Below are positions 45,311-55,369 of a stretch of DNA of 64,000 nucleotides, one piece after another. The notes beneath the pieces were generated by a model. That model made no database searches. It saw only the letters and a list, made by a program, of their open reading frames with translations, and was not told the DNA's origin. Source of the stretch: Brevundimonas aveniformis DSM 17977 (GTDB taxonomy: Bacteria > Pseudomonadota > Alphaproteobacteria > Caulobacterales > Caulobacteraceae). Numbering within the stretch: position 1 is the stretch's first letter; the number at the start of each line of letters is the position of its first letter. The stretch is from assembly GCF_000428765.1 (NCBI RefSeq), contig NZ_AUAO01000002.1, positions 496,001-560,000 of the forward strand. Direction: 5' to 3'. The translations under genes and the position numbers were made by a program.

Positions 45311-46087
45311 CTATGCGCCACTCTGGGCCGCGTCGATGGCCGCCTGGAGGTCATCCGTGGAACGGGCATTCACCAACTCACCGTTGACGATGAACGTCGG
45401 TGTTCCCGACAGGCCGATGTTGCGGGCCAGGGTCATGATGTCGGTCAGGTGCTGACCCGTCTCAGCATTGGCGATGTCGGCACGGGCGCGCGTCATGTCC
45501 ACACCGTTGGCGGCCAAGATGGCATCCACACTGACTTGGTCGATGGTCTGGGCCGACATCAGGGCCTGGTGGACGGCGGGGTAGCGACCCTGGTGCCAGG
45601 CGGCCAGGGCGGCCCGCGCCGCATATTCGGACAACGGCTCGTCACGATCGAGGATCGGCCACTCCTTGAAGACGAAGCGAACGTCGGGATTGGCTTCGAC
45701 CAGCTGCATGAACGGCTCGGCGACCTGTTTGCAGTAGGGGCAACGGTAGTCGAAGAACTGAACCACGGTGACCCGGGCGTTGTGCGGTCCGATGGCCGGA
45801 TCGCGCGGGTCCTGATTGAGAGTCGTGAGGTGCTGTGAGATGGCCGCGCGAGCGGCCTGTTGCAGGGCGGCGCTTTCCTGTTGCTGGAGCCGGGTGGACG
45901 CCTCACGGAGGATCTCAGGATTGTTGAGCAGGGCCGATCGAACGGGCTGCGTCATCCCGCCCGGCACGAACGGACTCGCCGCCAGGATCAAGGCCAAGAG
46001 AGACACCACCAAAGCCGCCCAGCCCGGATTGAAACGGTCGAGCAGGCTGGTTTCGGATTTGGGTTCCGGCGGCGGTGTGTCCGTCAT
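45311..46087 (-). CDS. DsbA-like thiol:disulfide oxidoreductase, membrane-anchored
   Basis: 258 aa. An N-terminal membrane segment (about 22-42) anchors a thioredoxin-fold domain with CPYC at Cys116-Cys119 in FDYRCPYCKQV, the cis-Pro GTPTFIVN. The CPYC motif and the anchor fit an oxidase of the ScsC/BdbD-like group. Upstream is the M48 protease gene, so envelope quality control is the theme. Confidence 0.9.
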   Translation of the reverse strand: MTDTPPPEPKSETSLLDRFNPGWAALVVSLLALILAASPFVPGGMTQPVRSALLNNPEILREASTRLQQQESAALQQAARAAISQHLTTLNQDPRDPAIGPHNARVTVVQFFDYRCPYCKQVAEPFMQLVEANPDVRFVFKEWPILDRDEPLSEYAARAALAAWHQGRYPAVHQALMSAQTIDQVSVDAILAANGVDMTRARADIANAETGQHLTDIMTLARNIGLSGTPTFIVNGELVNARSTDDLQAAIDAAQSGA

Positions 46088-46097
46088 TCAGTCTCTC

Positions 46098-47468
46098 TCA
46101 GTTCTGCTGGGACCGGTCGAGTTCCTCGATATCCTCAAGGCTGGCCCCGGTGGCCAGAATAATGTCGACAGCTCGGCGATAGGAGGCGGTTCCCGGTGTT
46201 AGCCGAGCCCTTGCAAACACAGCCGTACGCTGGGCCTCTTCCATCTCGCGGATCGAGAAATGGTATTCGGCCTGGGCCAGGCGAGCCTCACCATCATTGC
46301 CGGCCGTGCCGTAGGCCTGGGCCATCAGGAGGTAGGCGAAGGGATTGTCGCGCTCATAGGTCAGGGACCGATGCAGCTCTGAGATGGCTTCATCCAGTCG
46401 AGCGGGGTTCTCCTGAGCGATAATCGCCTGGGCCAGGTTGACGCGCAGGAGGCCGGCGTCGGGAAGCAGTTCCACCGAACGACGATGCGCCGGCTCTGCT
46501 TCGGCGGGACGGCCGCCCTCGAAAAGGACCTGACCCTTGAGCTCCCACAGGAAGGGGTTGTCGGGATGCTCTTCAAGCAGGGCGTCGATCTGGTTCAGGG
46601 CATCATCGATATTCGAGGCACGATAGGCCGCGATCGCACGCGCATAGCGGGCCTCATACGACGTATCGGTCGCCGGGTAGCGCAGCAGCGTATAGGCCGG
46701 CGCGTTCAGAAACGCATAGAGCTTGGCCTGCATCACACGGTGCTGGAACAGGGCTTCTTCGGTGTCGACCACATCGTAGTGGGCCTGCCCTTGAACGCGA
46801 CGGCGCAGGCCGGCGATCCGGTCGCTGGACAGGGGGTGGCTACGGAAAAAGGGAAAGCGCCGTTCGTCAGAGAACAGTTCCTGATAGCGGAACTCCTCAA
46901 AGAACTCGACCAGGCCTTGCCCCGAAACGCCGGCAGCTTCCAGGGCGGTGGCGGCCGCCTGGTCAGCGGCGGCTTCCTGGCTGCGCGAGTAGGTCAGGGC
47001 GCTCAGGGTGCCAAAATAGTTTGAGCTGCCAATCAGAGCGGCCCCCGCATCGGGGGCACCGGCCAGGGCCGCCAGGACTCCGAGGCCCATCGTCAGCAGG
47101 AACGGTTGCATGCCCGCGCGCTCGATGTCCCCGCGGATCGTATGGCCGGCCGACAAATGGCCCGCCTCGTGAGCCAGGACGCCCAGGAACTGATTGGGCG
47201 TATCCGCCTCCAGAATCAGGCCTGTATGAAACCCCATGCGCTGGCCCTGTGTGGCAAACGCGTTCAGGGTCGGGTCATTGACCAGCAGGATGGTGACGTC
47301 GTCTGGATCAAGTCCGGAGGCTTCCAGGATCGGGTCGGCCCCCTCCCGGATAATCATCTCGATTTCTGTGTCTCGGATCAGGGACTGGGCCTGGGCGACG
47401 ATAGGAGTCGCCGCCCAGAGCGTTGCCGCTGTGATTGCCGCGAGCCATCCGCGTCGGGGTTGGGACAT
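46098..47468 (-). CDS. M48 family metalloprotease with TPR repeats, BepA-like
   Basis: 456 aa. Signal peptide at 1-27 ending AQA. Zinc motif HEAGH at 100-104 (VLAHEAGHLSAGH), with the third ligand in EAAADQAAATALEAAG. The C-terminal half (about 265-440) is TPR-like (NIDDALNQIDALLEEHPDNPF). BepA of E. coli degrades stalled outer membrane proteins near BAM; the layout here is the same. Immediate neighbour is the DsbA-like gene (10 bp). Confidence 0.92.
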   Translation of the reverse strand: MSQPRRGWLAAITAATLWAATPIVAQAQSLIRDTEIEMIIREGADPILEASGLDPDDVTILLVNDPTLNAFATQGQRMGFHTGLILEADTPNQFLGVLAHEAGHLSAGHTIRGDIERAGMQPFLLTMGLGVLAALAGAPDAGAALIGSSNYFGTLSALTYSRSQEAAADQAAATALEAAGVSGQGLVEFFEEFRYQELFSDERRFPFFRSHPLSSDRIAGLRRRVQGQAHYDVVDTEEALFQHRVMQAKLYAFLNAPAYTLLRYPATDTSYEARYARAIAAYRASNIDDALNQIDALLEEHPDNPFLWELKGQVLFEGGRPAEAEPAHRRSVELLPDAGLLRVNLAQAIIAQENPARLDEAISELHRSLTYERDNPFAYLLMAQAYGTAGNDGEARLAQAEYHFSIREMEEAQRTAVFARARLTPGTASYRRAVDIILATGASLEDIEELDRSQQN

Positions 47469-47507
47469 ATTGTCTCCTCCTTGGCTCGTGCTCGCGCCGC
47501 GACGGTG

Positions 47508-49955
47508 TCAGCGACCCAGCCGCCACCACCCCCGCTTGGGTTTTTCAGGCGGGGCGGTGATCTCGCCCTCAGGCAATGGCAATTCTGAGGCCACCGGTTT
47601 CGGTTCAATCTGGACCGCCTCGGCGACCTCGACGACCGTGACTGGCTCTTCGACAGGGACGGGGACGGGTTCGGGCGCGGCTTCGGCCACCACGATCTCC
47701 TCGATCGATGCCTCGGCGGTTTCCACTTCGGCGACGGCCTCACCTTCGGTCACCTCGGCGACGAAGGCAGGCGTTTCGGCGTTGCGCGGCGATCGGCGGC
47801 GGACCCGACGGCGACGGCCTTCGCTGGGCGCGGTCGCCACCGGCTCACTGTCAGGCGTTTCAGGTGCCTGAATCGTAGCATCATCGGCTGCCGAAACCAC
47901 CGGTTCGGGGCGCCCCCGAGGGGCTCGATCAAGGGGGTCGAACCAGACATAGGGATCTTCGAGAGACGGCGTGCGACCCCGCACCCAAACATAGGTTCCG
48001 TCACGGCCGCCGTCGCCGTCACGACCGCGACGACCGCCACGGCGACCTCGACGGCGACGACGTGATCCGCCGTCCTCGTCTTCGTCGTCAGCGGGGCCTT
48101 CCGTGACGACCTCGCTGTCAGCGACCGGGTCACCTTCGTTGCGACGGCCACCGCGCCGGCGGCGACGGCGGCGTCCGCCGCGACCGCCTTCGCGGTCTTC
48201 GGCGTCTTCGAGTGCCGCCAGCGACTGATCGTCGTCGGCATCTTCCTGGTCTTCGTCCAGGTCCTCGTCTTCCGGCTCATCGTCGGGGAAGGATTCGTCG
48301 GCCTCGTCTTCGGGGCGGTAGGAGACGCGCTCACGCGTGACAGCAGCAACGACCGGCGGCGGCGGCACTTCGATGTCGAGGCGCTGGATGGCCGTCTCAC
48401 CATTGGCGAGGTGATCATCGATCTGGACGGTCACGAAGAGGCCGGCCACTGCGTGCAGGCGCGCCAGGGTGTCGCGCTTGTGATTAAGGATATAGAGGGC
48501 CACGGCGGCGGGCGCGCGCAGGACAATGGCCCCTTCGCCCTTGCCGGCTTCGGCTTCGGCCGCCCGCATGGCCAGCAGCGCGCTCGATTCGGTGGAGCGG
48601 ACGCGCCCCGACCCACCACAGTGTTCGCAAACGTGGGTCACGCCTTCCAGCAGGCCCATACGGCGGCGCTGGCGGCTGATCTCCATCAGTCCGAACTGGG
48701 AAATCTTGCCCATCTGTAGCCGGGCGCGATCGCTTTCGAGTGCCGAGGCCAGGGCCTTTTCGACCGCCCGGTTGTTCTTCGACTCATCCATGTCGATGAA
48801 GTCGATGACGATCAGGCCGGCCAGATCGCGCAGCCGCATCTGACGCGCCGCTTCTTCGGCGGCCTCCAGATTGGTCTTGAGCGCGGTTGCCTCGATGTTG
48901 CGTTCCTTGGTGGCCTTGCCCGAGTTCACGTCGATGGCGACCAGGGCCTCGGTCTGGTTGATGACCAGATAGCCGCCGGACTTGAGCGGCACCGTCGGAG
49001 TCTGGAGCTGGGCCAGGACATCCTCGACCTTGTGCTTGACGAAAAGCGGTGTGGTGCCTTCGTAAAGCTGAACCTTCTTGGCCAGGGACGGTGACAGAAC
49101 CCGCATGAAGTCGCGCGCCTCGCGCCAGGCGTCCTCGCCTTCGACCTGCAGGCTCTCGAAGTCCTTGTCGAACATGTCGCGCACGGCCCGACGCACCAGA
49201 TCCTCTTCCTGATAGATCAGGCTTGGCGCGTGGGAATTGAGCGTCGTTTCGCGAATGTCTTCCCAGAGGCGCAGCAGATACTCGTAGTCGCGCTTGATCT
49301 CGGTCTTGGTCCGCTTGGCCCCTGCCGTGCGGATGATCAGACCCATGCCGTGCGGCACATCCAGGGACTGGGCGACGGCCTTCAGACGTTTGCGGTCCGT
49401 GGCGCTGGTGATCTTGCGCGAGATGCCGCCGCCCTTGCCGGTGTTGGGCATCAGCACACAGTAGCGGCCGGCCAGTGACATGCGCGTGGTCAGGGCCGCG
49501 CCCTTGGCACCGCGCTCTTCCTTGACGACCTGAACCAGCAGGATCTGGCGCCGCCGGATCACTTCCTGAATCTTGTAGCGCCGCATCAGGCGACGGCGCA
49601 GCTTGGCCTCGTCGGCGGACAGGCCTTCGTCGTTGTCAGCCTCCGCCTCGGCTTCGGCCTTCTCTTCCTCGGTTTCCGCCTCAGCCATGATGGCCTCGCG
49701 GTCGGCGACCGGGATCTGATAGTAGTCCGGGTGGATTTCGTTGAAGGCCAGGAAGCCGTGACGGTTCCCGCCGTACTCGACGAAGGCGGCCTGAAGGCTG
49801 GGTTCTACCCGCGTGACCTTGGCCAGATAGATGTTGCCGCGAAGCTGTTTGCGATCGCGGCTTTCGAAATCGAAATCCTCAACCCGGCGGTCGTTGACGA
49901 CGGCGACGCGGGTTTCTTCCGCGTGCGCCGCATCGATCAGCATAATTTTGGACAT
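47508..49955 (-). CDS. rne: Ribonuclease E/G
   Basis: 815 aa. The catalytic core has S1 with an acidic insert (about 91-115), the DNase I-like domain with Asp342 (IDVNSGKATKE) and Asp385 (VIDFIDMDE), and the zinc link CEHCGGSG (Cys443, Cys446). The C-terminus (about 590-815) is unstructured with acidic blocks (EDEDLDEDQED) and Arg-rich blocks (RRRRRRGGRR), the degradosome scaffold. ATG 49955 gives MSKIMLIDAA; the longer frame upstream is untranslated leader. Central enzyme of mRNA decay and rRNA processing. Confidence 0.96.
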   Translation of the reverse strand: MSKIMLIDAAHAEETRVAVVNDRRVEDFDFESRDRKQLRGNIYLAKVTRVEPSLQAAFVEYGGNRHGFLAFNEIHPDYYQIPVADREAIMAEAETEEEKAEAEAEADNDEGLSADEAKLRRRLMRRYKIQEVIRRRQILLVQVVKEERGAKGAALTTRMSLAGRYCVLMPNTGKGGGISRKITSATDRKRLKAVAQSLDVPHGMGLIIRTAGAKRTKTEIKRDYEYLLRLWEDIRETTLNSHAPSLIYQEEDLVRRAVRDMFDKDFESLQVEGEDAWREARDFMRVLSPSLAKKVQLYEGTTPLFVKHKVEDVLAQLQTPTVPLKSGGYLVINQTEALVAIDVNSGKATKERNIEATALKTNLEAAEEAARQMRLRDLAGLIVIDFIDMDESKNNRAVEKALASALESDRARLQMGKISQFGLMEISRQRRRMGLLEGVTHVCEHCGGSGRVRSTESSALLAMRAAEAEAGKGEGAIVLRAPAAVALYILNHKRDTLARLHAVAGLFVTVQIDDHLANGETAIQRLDIEVPPPPVVAAVTRERVSYRPEDEADESFPDDEPEDEDLDEDQEDADDDQSLAALEDAEDREGGRGGRRRRRRRGGRRNEGDPVADSEVVTEGPADDEDEDGGSRRRRRGRRGGRRGRDGDGGRDGTYVWVRGRTPSLEDPYVWFDPLDRAPRGRPEPVVSAADDATIQAPETPDSEPVATAPSEGRRRRVRRRSPRNAETPAFVAEVTEGEAVAEVETAEASIEEIVVAEAAPEPVPVPVEEPVTVVEVAEAVQIEPKPVASELPLPEGEITAPPEKPKRGWWRLGR

Positions 49956-50363
49956 GGTGGTGGTTGTCTCCGGGGCGCGCCGAAGCCAGGCGTCCATCAC
50001 GGACGCGGGCGGCTCGCCTGAATGGCAGGGGGGATGGCGCACACGCGATCAGGTCGCTGAAAGCGATCCCTGAAATCAGCCTGTTGGCGGCGGTGCGGCC
50101 CATGGGGTCGTGTCTCAGTCGGTCGCGCTGCAAGGCGCGGTGGGGGACGTATCGTCAGGGCCAAAAGACCATCTGTGCGACACGCCGGGGGGCAAACCCT
50201 TGTAGTCGCTTCCCTTGGGTTAGGTAGCTGGGTCGGCTTGCCCCTTTTAGCAAGAGGCGGCCCCGAAAAGAAAGGTGTCGCGTGAGACGAATTTGTCCAC
50301 GGCCTTAACCCTTTTCCAGCGTCGCTCTGGCATGATTGACGCCAAGCGTTTGGAGAAGCCGAC
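49956..50363. other. Divergent promoter region and long leader of rne
   Basis: 408 bp without a credible gene, between rne (minus) and the amidase gene (plus). In E. coli the rne leader is long and autoregulatory; a similar length here is suggestive. I see no clear named element beyond local GC-rich hairpins, and a half CtrA-like TTAACC at 50306 near the amidase start. Confidence 0.5.
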
Positions 50364-51572
50364 GTGGGCGCGTCTGTGAGTAAGGTTTTCGGAAGTTCGC
50401 GACGGCTGGCCATAGGCCTGACCGCGCTTGTGGCATTTGTCGTCGCGGCCTTCGCCGCCGGACAAGGCCTCGCCGATGGCCCGCGCCAGGATGACGTCGT
50501 GCAGATTCGCTTTGGCGGGGACGCCCAGCGGACCCGGGTGGTCGTCGAGCTGACCCGTTCCGCCAGCGCCAGAATCGAACAGGGCGAGGCCCCGCCGGAA
50601 CTGTCGGTGCTTCTGCCCGGCGTCAATGCGGGAGAGGGCCTGTCCGGCCCGGGGGCCGGCCTGGTCCGTAGCTATGAAATGTCAGCGCGCAGCAACGGGG
50701 CGCGTCTCCGGCTCAATCTGACACGCTCGGCCGAGGTCAGCCGTCGCTTCCTCTTGCCACCGGGCGATGGAGTGCGGGTGTATCGCTACGTCATTGATCT
50801 GGCAGCCCCGGGCGCGGCCCCGCGTGATGAGGCGCGCGCCGCCCCGCCTCCGGTCACAGAGCGCCAACGCCCGCAGCCGCCGTCGCGGCAGATCATTGTC
50901 ATTGATGCCGGCCACGGCGGAACGGACCCAGGGGCCCTGGGGGCCAACCATCACGAGCGCGAGCTTACTCTGGCGGCGGCGCTGGAGCTGCGCCGCCAGC
51001 TGGAAGCAACGGGTCGTTACCGCGTGGTGATGACGCGCTCGACGGATGTGCTGGTCCCACATGCGCGCCGTGTCGCGATTGCTCGCGATGCCGGAGCCGA
51101 CCTGTTCATCTCTCTGCATGCTGATTCGAGCCAAAACCCTGCAACGCGGGGGGCCAGTGTCTATACCTTGTCTGACCGAGGGGCCGACCGGGCCGCCCGT
51201 CAGGCCTTGGGCGGAGGGCCCTACGGCGGCATCGACCTGCCGGCGGGTGATCCTGCTGTGCGCCGCGTCCTTCTGGACCTGACCCAGCGGGCGACGATGA
51301 ATCGGTCGTCGGTGTTCGCCGGATCCCTGCTCAACCAGCTCGGCACCGAAGCGCCGCTGTTGCAGCGCAGTCATCGCGACGAGAATCTGGCGGTCCTGCT
51401 GGCACCGGATGTTCCGGCGGTGCTGCTGGAGATGGGGTTCATCACCAACAGCGAAGACGCTGAGTTCATGGGAAACCAGGACGGCAGGCGTCGACTGATG
51501 GGGGCCGTGGTGCGGGCGATTGACGCCTATTTCCAGCCCGGTCCGACCGCGATTGGCGCGGCTTTGCCCTAA
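50364..51572 (+). CDS. N-acetylmuramoyl-L-alanine amidase with AMIN domain
   Basis: 402 aa. N-terminal signal or anchor (about 15-40), an AMIN domain (about 45-150, targeting), and an Amidase_3 domain (about 175-390) with IVIDAGHGGTDPGA (zinc His), NHHERELT (Glu), LFISLHADSS (His) and LLEMGFITNSEDAE (Glu). Splits the cell wall at division. It starts with GTG and is followed by the PBP1a gene, the usual pairing in alphaproteobacteria. Confidence 0.94.
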   Translation: MGASVSKVFGSSRRLAIGLTALVAFVVAAFAAGQGLADGPRQDDVVQIRFGGDAQRTRVVVELTRSASARIEQGEAPPELSVLLPGVNAGEGLSGPGAGLVRSYEMSARSNGARLRLNLTRSAEVSRRFLLPPGDGVRVYRYVIDLAAPGAAPRDEARAAPPPVTERQRPQPPSRQIIVIDAGHGGTDPGALGANHHERELTLAAALELRRQLEATGRYRVVMTRSTDVLVPHARRVAIARDAGADLFISLHADSSQNPATRGASVYTLSDRGADRAARQALGGGPYGGIDLPAGDPAVRRVLLDLTQRATMNRSSVFAGSLLNQLGTEAPLLQRSHRDENLAVLLAPDVPAVLLEMGFITNSEDAEFMGNQDGRRRLMGAVVRAIDAYFQPGPTAIGAALP

Positions 51573-51649
51573 GGCACCTTCCCCCCGGCGGCGGCTCCGG
51601 CTAAATCCACCTGAGCGGCCCGCGCAGCGGCCGGGCCAGGGAGTTTGTC

Positions 51650-54094
51650 GTGCAGACAGCCGAGCGTTGGTTTGTCATGGTCGGGATCGGGATTCTCGGC
51701 TTTGTGGCGCTCGCCGGCATGGTCGTTGCGCTATACACGGCCTATCTGTTCCATGATCTGCCCGATGCGGGCGAACTGGCGGACTATCGGCCACCGACGG
51801 CCACGCGCGTCTATGCCTGGGATGGAACCCTGATCGGTGAATTCTCGGAAGAGCGCCGCATCTTCGTGCCCTATCGCGAAATTCCGCCCGTCGTGATTCA
51901 GGCCTTCCTGGCCGCGGAGGACAAGCACTTCTTCCAGCACGGCGGGATTGATGTCGCGGGCTTTGGTCGGGCTATGGCCAACAATGTGATCAATCTGGCG
52001 CAGGGGCGCCGACTGGAAGGTGGCTCGACCATCACCCAGCAGGTCGCCAAGAATGTCCTGCTGACCAGCGACACGACGATCGGACGGAAGGTTCGTGAGG
52101 CTATTCTGGCGCAGCGCCTGGAGTCGGTGCTGACCAAGGAACAGATCCTCGAACTGTACCTGAACGAGATCTTCCTGGGCTACCGGTCCTATGGCGTGGC
52201 GGCGGCGGCCTACAACTATTTCGGCAAATCGCTGGACGAACTGACTCCGGCGGAAGCGGCCTTCCTGGCGGCGCTGCCCAAGGGGCCGAACAACTATCAC
52301 CCGCGAGAACAAACCCAGGCGGCTATCGGCCGTCGGAACTGGATCCTGGGTCAGATGACCGAGCAGGGCTGGCTCACCGAGGCTCAGCGCCAGGAGGCGG
52401 CAGCGGCGCCGCTGGTGGTTCGCGATGCACCCGTGCGGGCGGAGTACCAGGACGCCGACTATTTCGTCGAAGAGGCCCGCCGGATTGCCCTGCGGACGTG
52501 GGGGCAGGACGTCAATCGCGGTGGCTACTACATGCGGACGACCCTGGACCCACGGCTCCAGTCAATGGCGCGCGATTCGCTCATGCGGGGGCTGGAAACC
52601 TATGACCGGCGCCATGGCTGGCGGGGGGCCTGGGGGCAAACCGAGATCAGCGAGGGCTGGCAGGCGCGTGCATCGGCTGAAAGCCCGCCGTCGGAACGCC
52701 GCGCCTGGCAGGCGGCGGTTGTCGAGTCCGTCTCGGGCAACACGGTTCGTATTCTGCTGGCGTCAGACGGCTCGGAGGCCGGGCTCCTGGCTTCAGACGC
52801 AGCCTGGGCCAATGCTGGGGCGGGGCTGTCGCGCGGGGATCTGATTTTCGTCGAGCCGCTGGACGGCGGAGCCTATGGCCTGCGTCAGATACCTGAGGTG
52901 AACGGCGCGCTGGTGGCGATCGAGCCCTGGTCGGGCCGGGTCGTGGCCATGGTCGGCGGCTATTCCTATTCGTTGTCGAGCTTCAACCGGGCCACGCAGG
53001 CGATGCGTCAGCCGGGATCAGCCTTCAAACCGTTCGTCTATGCCACGGCACTTGAAACAGACTTTACGCCGACGTCGATCATCGTCGACGGTCCGATCAC
53101 CCTGGTCGGAGCGGGCGGCCAGACGTGGAGTCCGCAGAACTACAGCCGTCGCTACTATGGTCCGACCACCTTGCGTCGAGGTCTGGAGCTGTCGCGAAAT
53201 GCGATGACGGTGCGTTTGGCCCAAAGGATCGGCATGGAGCGGGTGCGCGACGACGCCATCCGCTACGGCGTCGTCGACGAGATGGAGCCGGTTCTGTCCA
53301 TGGCCCTGGGGGCCGGAGAAACGACGGCCTTACGTCTGACGGGGGCCTATGCGGCCTTTGCCAACGGGGGGCGGCGCGTGCGCCCGCACCTGATCGAGCT
53401 GGTTCAGAACCGCAACGGTCAGACGATCTGGAGCGCCGAAAACAACATCGACCCGACCCGGTCCTGTCCGACCTGCGAGCGCAACTTTGATGGGCGAGAG
53501 AGCCCGCGCGTGGCTGCACGCGGCGAGCAGGTCATGGATCCGATCACGGCCTATCAGATCACCTCGATGCTGGAAGGCGTCGTCCAGCGGGGGACCGCCA
53601 CTTCGGCCCGTGTGCTGGGCCGACCGGTTGCCGGCAAGACCGGGACGACCAACAATTATCGCTCTGCCTGGTTCGTCGGCTACACGCCGGACCTGATCGT
53701 CGGGGTCTTCATCGGCTTTGACGACAACCGATCGCTGGGCTCGGGGGAAGCCGGCGGTGTGACCGCGGTGCCTATCTTTGTCGACTTCATGCAGGAAGCC
53801 ATGCGCGGCCGCCCCGTGCTTCAGTTCGCCCGTCCGCAAAATGCCATCTGGCGCAACGTGAACGGGATCGAGGAAGCCTTCCGTCCGGGCTCGGAAGCCC
53901 TGCGCCGGCAGCTCGAAGAGGAAGAGGTGGTCCGCCCTGCCGCGACTGGCGAGCGTCCGACCTATGCCCCGGTCGACGGTGTTCCCTACAGTCCCGGACC
54001 GCGCGTGCCGCCCGATGAACTGCCGACGCCGCCGCCGGATGCGGCCCCGCCGCCCAGAACCCCGCCGCCCGAAGACCTGAGCGGGTTGTACTGA
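51650..54094 (+). CDS. mrcA: Penicillin-binding protein 1A, bifunctional
   Basis: 814 aa. A membrane anchor (about 8-33), the GT51 glycosyltransferase domain with catalytic Glu90 in AAEDKHFFQHGG and LEGGSTITQQVAKN, then the transpeptidase domain with Ser457-x-x-Lys460 (GSAFKPF), SRN at 515 and KTG at 663. The C-terminal tail is Pro-rich (PPPDAAPPPRTPPP). GTG start. It builds peptidoglycan alongside the amidase encoded upstream. Confidence 0.96.
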   Translation: MQTAERWFVMVGIGILGFVALAGMVVALYTAYLFHDLPDAGELADYRPPTATRVYAWDGTLIGEFSEERRIFVPYREIPPVVIQAFLAAEDKHFFQHGGIDVAGFGRAMANNVINLAQGRRLEGGSTITQQVAKNVLLTSDTTIGRKVREAILAQRLESVLTKEQILELYLNEIFLGYRSYGVAAAAYNYFGKSLDELTPAEAAFLAALPKGPNNYHPREQTQAAIGRRNWILGQMTEQGWLTEAQRQEAAAAPLVVRDAPVRAEYQDADYFVEEARRIALRTWGQDVNRGGYYMRTTLDPRLQSMARDSLMRGLETYDRRHGWRGAWGQTEISEGWQARASAESPPSERRAWQAAVVESVSGNTVRILLASDGSEAGLLASDAAWANAGAGLSRGDLIFVEPLDGGAYGLRQIPEVNGALVAIEPWSGRVVAMVGGYSYSLSSFNRATQAMRQPGSAFKPFVYATALETDFTPTSIIVDGPITLVGAGGQTWSPQNYSRRYYGPTTLRRGLELSRNAMTVRLAQRIGMERVRDDAIRYGVVDEMEPVLSMALGAGETTALRLTGAYAAFANGGRRVRPHLIELVQNRNGQTIWSAENNIDPTRSCPTCERNFDGRESPRVAARGEQVMDPITAYQITSMLEGVVQRGTATSARVLGRPVAGKTGTTNNYRSAWFVGYTPDLIVGVFIGFDDNRSLGSGEAGGVTAVPIFVDFMQEAMRGRPVLQFARPQNAIWRNVNGIEEAFRPGSEALRRQLEEEEVVRPAATGERPTYAPVDGVPYSPGPRVPPDELPTPPPDAAPPPRTPPPEDLSGLY

Positions 54095-54190
54095 CGGCAC
54101 CCGGCCTTTGCGTTTTAGCTGTGATGGCCTATCTGACGGGCCTTCGGCGATGCGGATCGCCATGAATGACGTGTCACTGAGAGATTGACC

Positions 54191-55316
54191 ATGCGACTGG
54201 ATGTCGAGGCCATGTCGGCCGACATCGAGCAGAGCCTTGCTCTGCTCAGGAGGCGACTTTGACTGGGAGCCGGCCCTTCGAAAACTCGATGAGCTGAACG
54301 CTCGGGTCGAGGACCCGACGCTGTGGGACAACCCCGACGAGGCCCAGGCTGTCAGTCGCGAACGCGCCCGCCTGGAAGGCCAGATCAACGGCGTGAAGCA
54401 GATGCAGACCGGTCTGGAAGAGGCGGTGATGCTGTCCGAGATGGCGGATGAAGAGGGCGATGAGGCGGCCCTTGAAGACGCGCGGGCCCAGCTTCGGTCG
54501 ATCAAGGAGCGCGCCGCCCGGGCCGAGCTGGAAGCCCTGCTGTCCGGTGAGGCCGACGGCAACGATGCCTATCTCGAGGTCAATGCCGGGGCGGGCGGAA
54601 CCGAGTCCTGCGACTGGGCCGGGATGCTTCTGCGCATGTACACGCGCTGGGCCAAGGCGCATGGCTATGAGGTCGAGATCGAGGCCGAGGAAGACGGCGA
54701 CCAGGCTGGTATCAAGTCCGCGACCATCCTGGTGACCGGCCCCAATGCCTATGGCTGGCTCAAGTCGGAATCGGGTGTGCATCGGCTGGTTCGGATCAGT
54801 CCCTATGACGCGGCAGCCAAGCGCCATACGTCGTTCGCCTCGGTCGGTGTGTCGCCGGTGGTGGATGGCACGATCGAAATCGACATCAACCCCGCGGATG
54901 TACGAACCGACACCTATCGGGCGTCAGGATCGGGCGGGCAGCACGTCAACAAGACGGACTCGGCCGTGCGGCTGACGCACATTCCGACCAATACGGTGGT
55001 GGCCTGTCAGGCCGGGCGATCCCAACACCAGAACCGCGAACAGGCCTGGAAGATGCTGCGGGCGCGCCTGTACGAGCTGGAGCTGCAAAGGCGCGAGGCC
55101 GCCGCCCAGGCCCTGGCCGACGCCAAGACGGACATCGGGTGGGGCCACCAGATCCGATCCTACGTCCTGCAGCCCTATCAGATGGTCAAGGATCTGCGTA
55201 CCGAGGTCGAGACGTCGGATACGCAAGGGGTTCTCGACGGCGACCTGGATGCCTTCATGGGCGCGGCCTTGGCCCAGCGTGTCGGTGCGACGCGCGGGGA
55301 AACGGTCGAGGAATAG
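54191..55316 (+). CDS. prfB: Peptide chain release factor 2 (programmed +1 frameshift)
   Basis: 374 aa when joined (54191-54259, then 54261-55316). The first 23 codons end with CTT TGA; the ribosome shifts +1 at CTT and continues with GAC ([12 protein letters not shown]). AGGAGG at 54248-54253 is the internal Shine-Dalgarno. The GGQ motif lies in [13 protein letters not shown]; the stop-codon recognition segment reads [13 protein letters not shown] (SPY where E. coli has SPF). RF2 releases at UGA and UAA. The autoregulatory frameshift is established for this family. Confidence 0.96.
54248..54263 (+). promoter_or_regulatory. prfB programmed frameshift site
   Basis: AGGAGG (54248-54253), three bases, then CTTTGAC (54257-54263). 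Stimulatory SD, slippery CTT and the in-frame UGA match the classic RF2 autoregulation site. Confidence 0.95.
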
Positions 55317-55321
55317 AACAA

Positions 55322-55347
55322 GGGCGGAGCCTTTGCAGGCTCCGCCC
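55322..55347. terminator. Hairpin between prfB and the bactofilin gene
   Basis: GGGCGGAGCCT and AGGCTCCGCCC around TTGC, between converging genes. T-run weak; bidirectional terminator likely. Confidence 0.7.
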
Positions 55348-55369
55348 CGGTCGTTAGCCAAAAAGGGAT

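Noticed and set aside
54200..54240. prfB start at 54201 giving an uninterrupted frame
   Set aside because: That frame lacks the conserved N-terminus; the frameshift site explains the break.
53330..54562. 410-aa minus frame across the PBP1a/prfB junction
   Set aside because: Spans two confident genes on the opposite strand and has biased Arg/Ser composition.
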